Source of the DNA: an uncultured Gammaproteobacteria bacterium
Lineage (GTDB): Bacteria; Pseudomonadota; Gammaproteobacteria; UBA9214
Assembly: GCA_905480305.1 (NCBI GenBank)
Contig: CAJQPV010000012.1
Span: forward strand, 1-6,502
DNA: 6,502 nt
Reading direction: 5' to 3'
The notes beneath the pieces were generated by a model, which was not told the DNA's origin, did no database searches, and saw nothing but the letters and a program-made list of their open reading frames with translations. The stretch's first letter is position 1; each line of letters starts with the position of its first letter. Positions 5,865 to 6,502 of this stretch are shown here, one piece after another. A program made the position numbers and the translations under genes.

Positions 5865-6502
5865 ATGATCAATGTAATGCTGGTGGATGATCATGATCTG
5901 GTGCGAAAAGGTATAAGGCGTCTGCTGGACGATGTCAGCGGTATCAAGGTGGTAGCCGAAGCGGTTGACGGTGAGCAGGCTGTTACCCAGGTACGCAGGA
6001 ACAAACCGGATGTGATTCTGATGGATGTCAGTATGCCGGGGATTGGCGGGCTCGAAGCGACACGCAAGATTACCCGTTCGCTACCTGATATGAAGATTAT
6101 TGCAGTAACTATTCATGATGATGACCCGTTTCCTGCGAGGTTGCTGGAAGCCGGTGCCGCCGGTTATATCACCAAGGGCTGTGATGTTGAGGAAATTATC
6201 AGAGCAATTCAGTCTGTACATGGCGGTCATCAATATATAACCCCGGGGGTTGCGCAAAAGCTTGCCTTGTCATTTATTAATAATGGCAACAAGTCTGCTA
6301 CCGAAGAGCTTACCCCGCGTGAAATGCAGGTGATGCTGATGATCGTAACGGGTGAAAGCAACAAGGTTATTTCGGCAAAGCTTTGTCTTAGCCCGAAAAC
6401 CACCAGCACTTACCGCTACCGCTTGTTCGAAAAGCTGGGTATTGAGAATGATGTAGAGCTTACCCGTTTTGCCATACGTCACGGACTCATCAAGGAAAAC
6501 CT
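5865..6502 (+). CDS. gacA: GacA/UvrY-type response regulator, last few residues cut by window edge
   Basis: This is a cytoplasmic NarL-family response regulator. Orthologues (GacA in pseudomonads, UvrY in E. coli, SirA in Salmonella) activate small RNAs that titrate CsrA/RsmA. 212 codons are present; family members are about 213-218 residues, so only the tail is missing. The receiver (1-120) has the acidic pair Asp8-Asp9, phospho-acceptor Asp54 in ILMDVSMPG, Thr82 and Lys104. GIGGLEATRKIT and DPFPARLLEAGAAGYITKG are characteristic of this subfamily. The LuxR-type helix-turn-helix spans about 148-206 (LTPREMQV, SAKLCLSPKTTSTYRYRLFEKL). The recognition-helix segment reads KTTSTYRYR where GacA has KTVNTYRYR. 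A 148-bp gap from cysG suggests its own promoter. In most gammaproteobacteria uvrC follows, which I would expect just beyond the edge. Its partner kinase is normally BarA/GacS; the kinase at the left end of this window is not of that architecture. Confidence 0.94.
   Translation, partial: MINVMLVDDHDLVRKGIRRLLDDVSGIKVVAEAVDGEQAVTQVRRNKPDVILMDVSMPGIGGLEATRKITRSLPDMKIIAVTIHDDDPFPARLLEAGAAGYITKGCDVEEIIRAIQSVHGGHQYITPGVAQKLALSFINNGNKSATEELTPREMQVMLMIVTGESNKVISAKLCLSPKTTSTYRYRLFEKLGIENDVELTRFAIRHGLIKEN

Overview
The window looks like a chromosomal piece of a gammaproteobacterium, probably one with dissimilatory sulfur metabolism. Grx3, a fused CysG and a GacA/UvrY regulator all read as gammaproteobacterial orthologues, and one gene matches what I recall of DsrS, the last gene of the dsr sulfur-oxidation operon in purple sulfur bacteria. 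Base composition is moderate and I see no insertion sequence, CRISPR array, tRNA or rRNA.

Left part, minus strand. A membrane sensor histidine kinase (MASE1 sensor, coiled coil, HisKA, HATPase) fills 1701 to 1 and runs off the left edge. Its start appears to be a TTG. Upstream of it, 1702-1917 holds a possible promoter and a strong intrinsic terminator that closes a 64-residue acidic protein gene (2112-1918, minus strand).

Middle, plus strand. A 294-bp intergenic region (2113-2406) separates the divergent small gene from a four-gene set: a three-repeat Sel1 protein, a DsrS-like protein, glutaredoxin 3 and the trifunctional siroheme synthase CysG. The spacings are 42 bp, a 4-bp ATGA overlap and 32 bp, so this is very likely one transcript. 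Siroheme is the prosthetic group of dissimilatory and assimilatory sulfite reductases, so a dsrS-grxC-cysG grouping makes sense as a sulfur or siroheme module. The CysG carries Asn where the catalytic Asp104 of its family normally sits.

Right part, plus strand. After 148 bp containing a thrice-repeated CAGACAGG element there is a GacA/UvrY-type response regulator. It is cut by the right edge a few residues before its expected end.

The four spots most worth a second look are the Asp104-to-Asn change in CysG, the repeat-rich leader of the Sel1/dsrS transcript, the CAGACAGG repeats before gacA, and the 64-residue protein with two glycine-aromatic motifs. Nothing in the window by itself proves a wholly new system.
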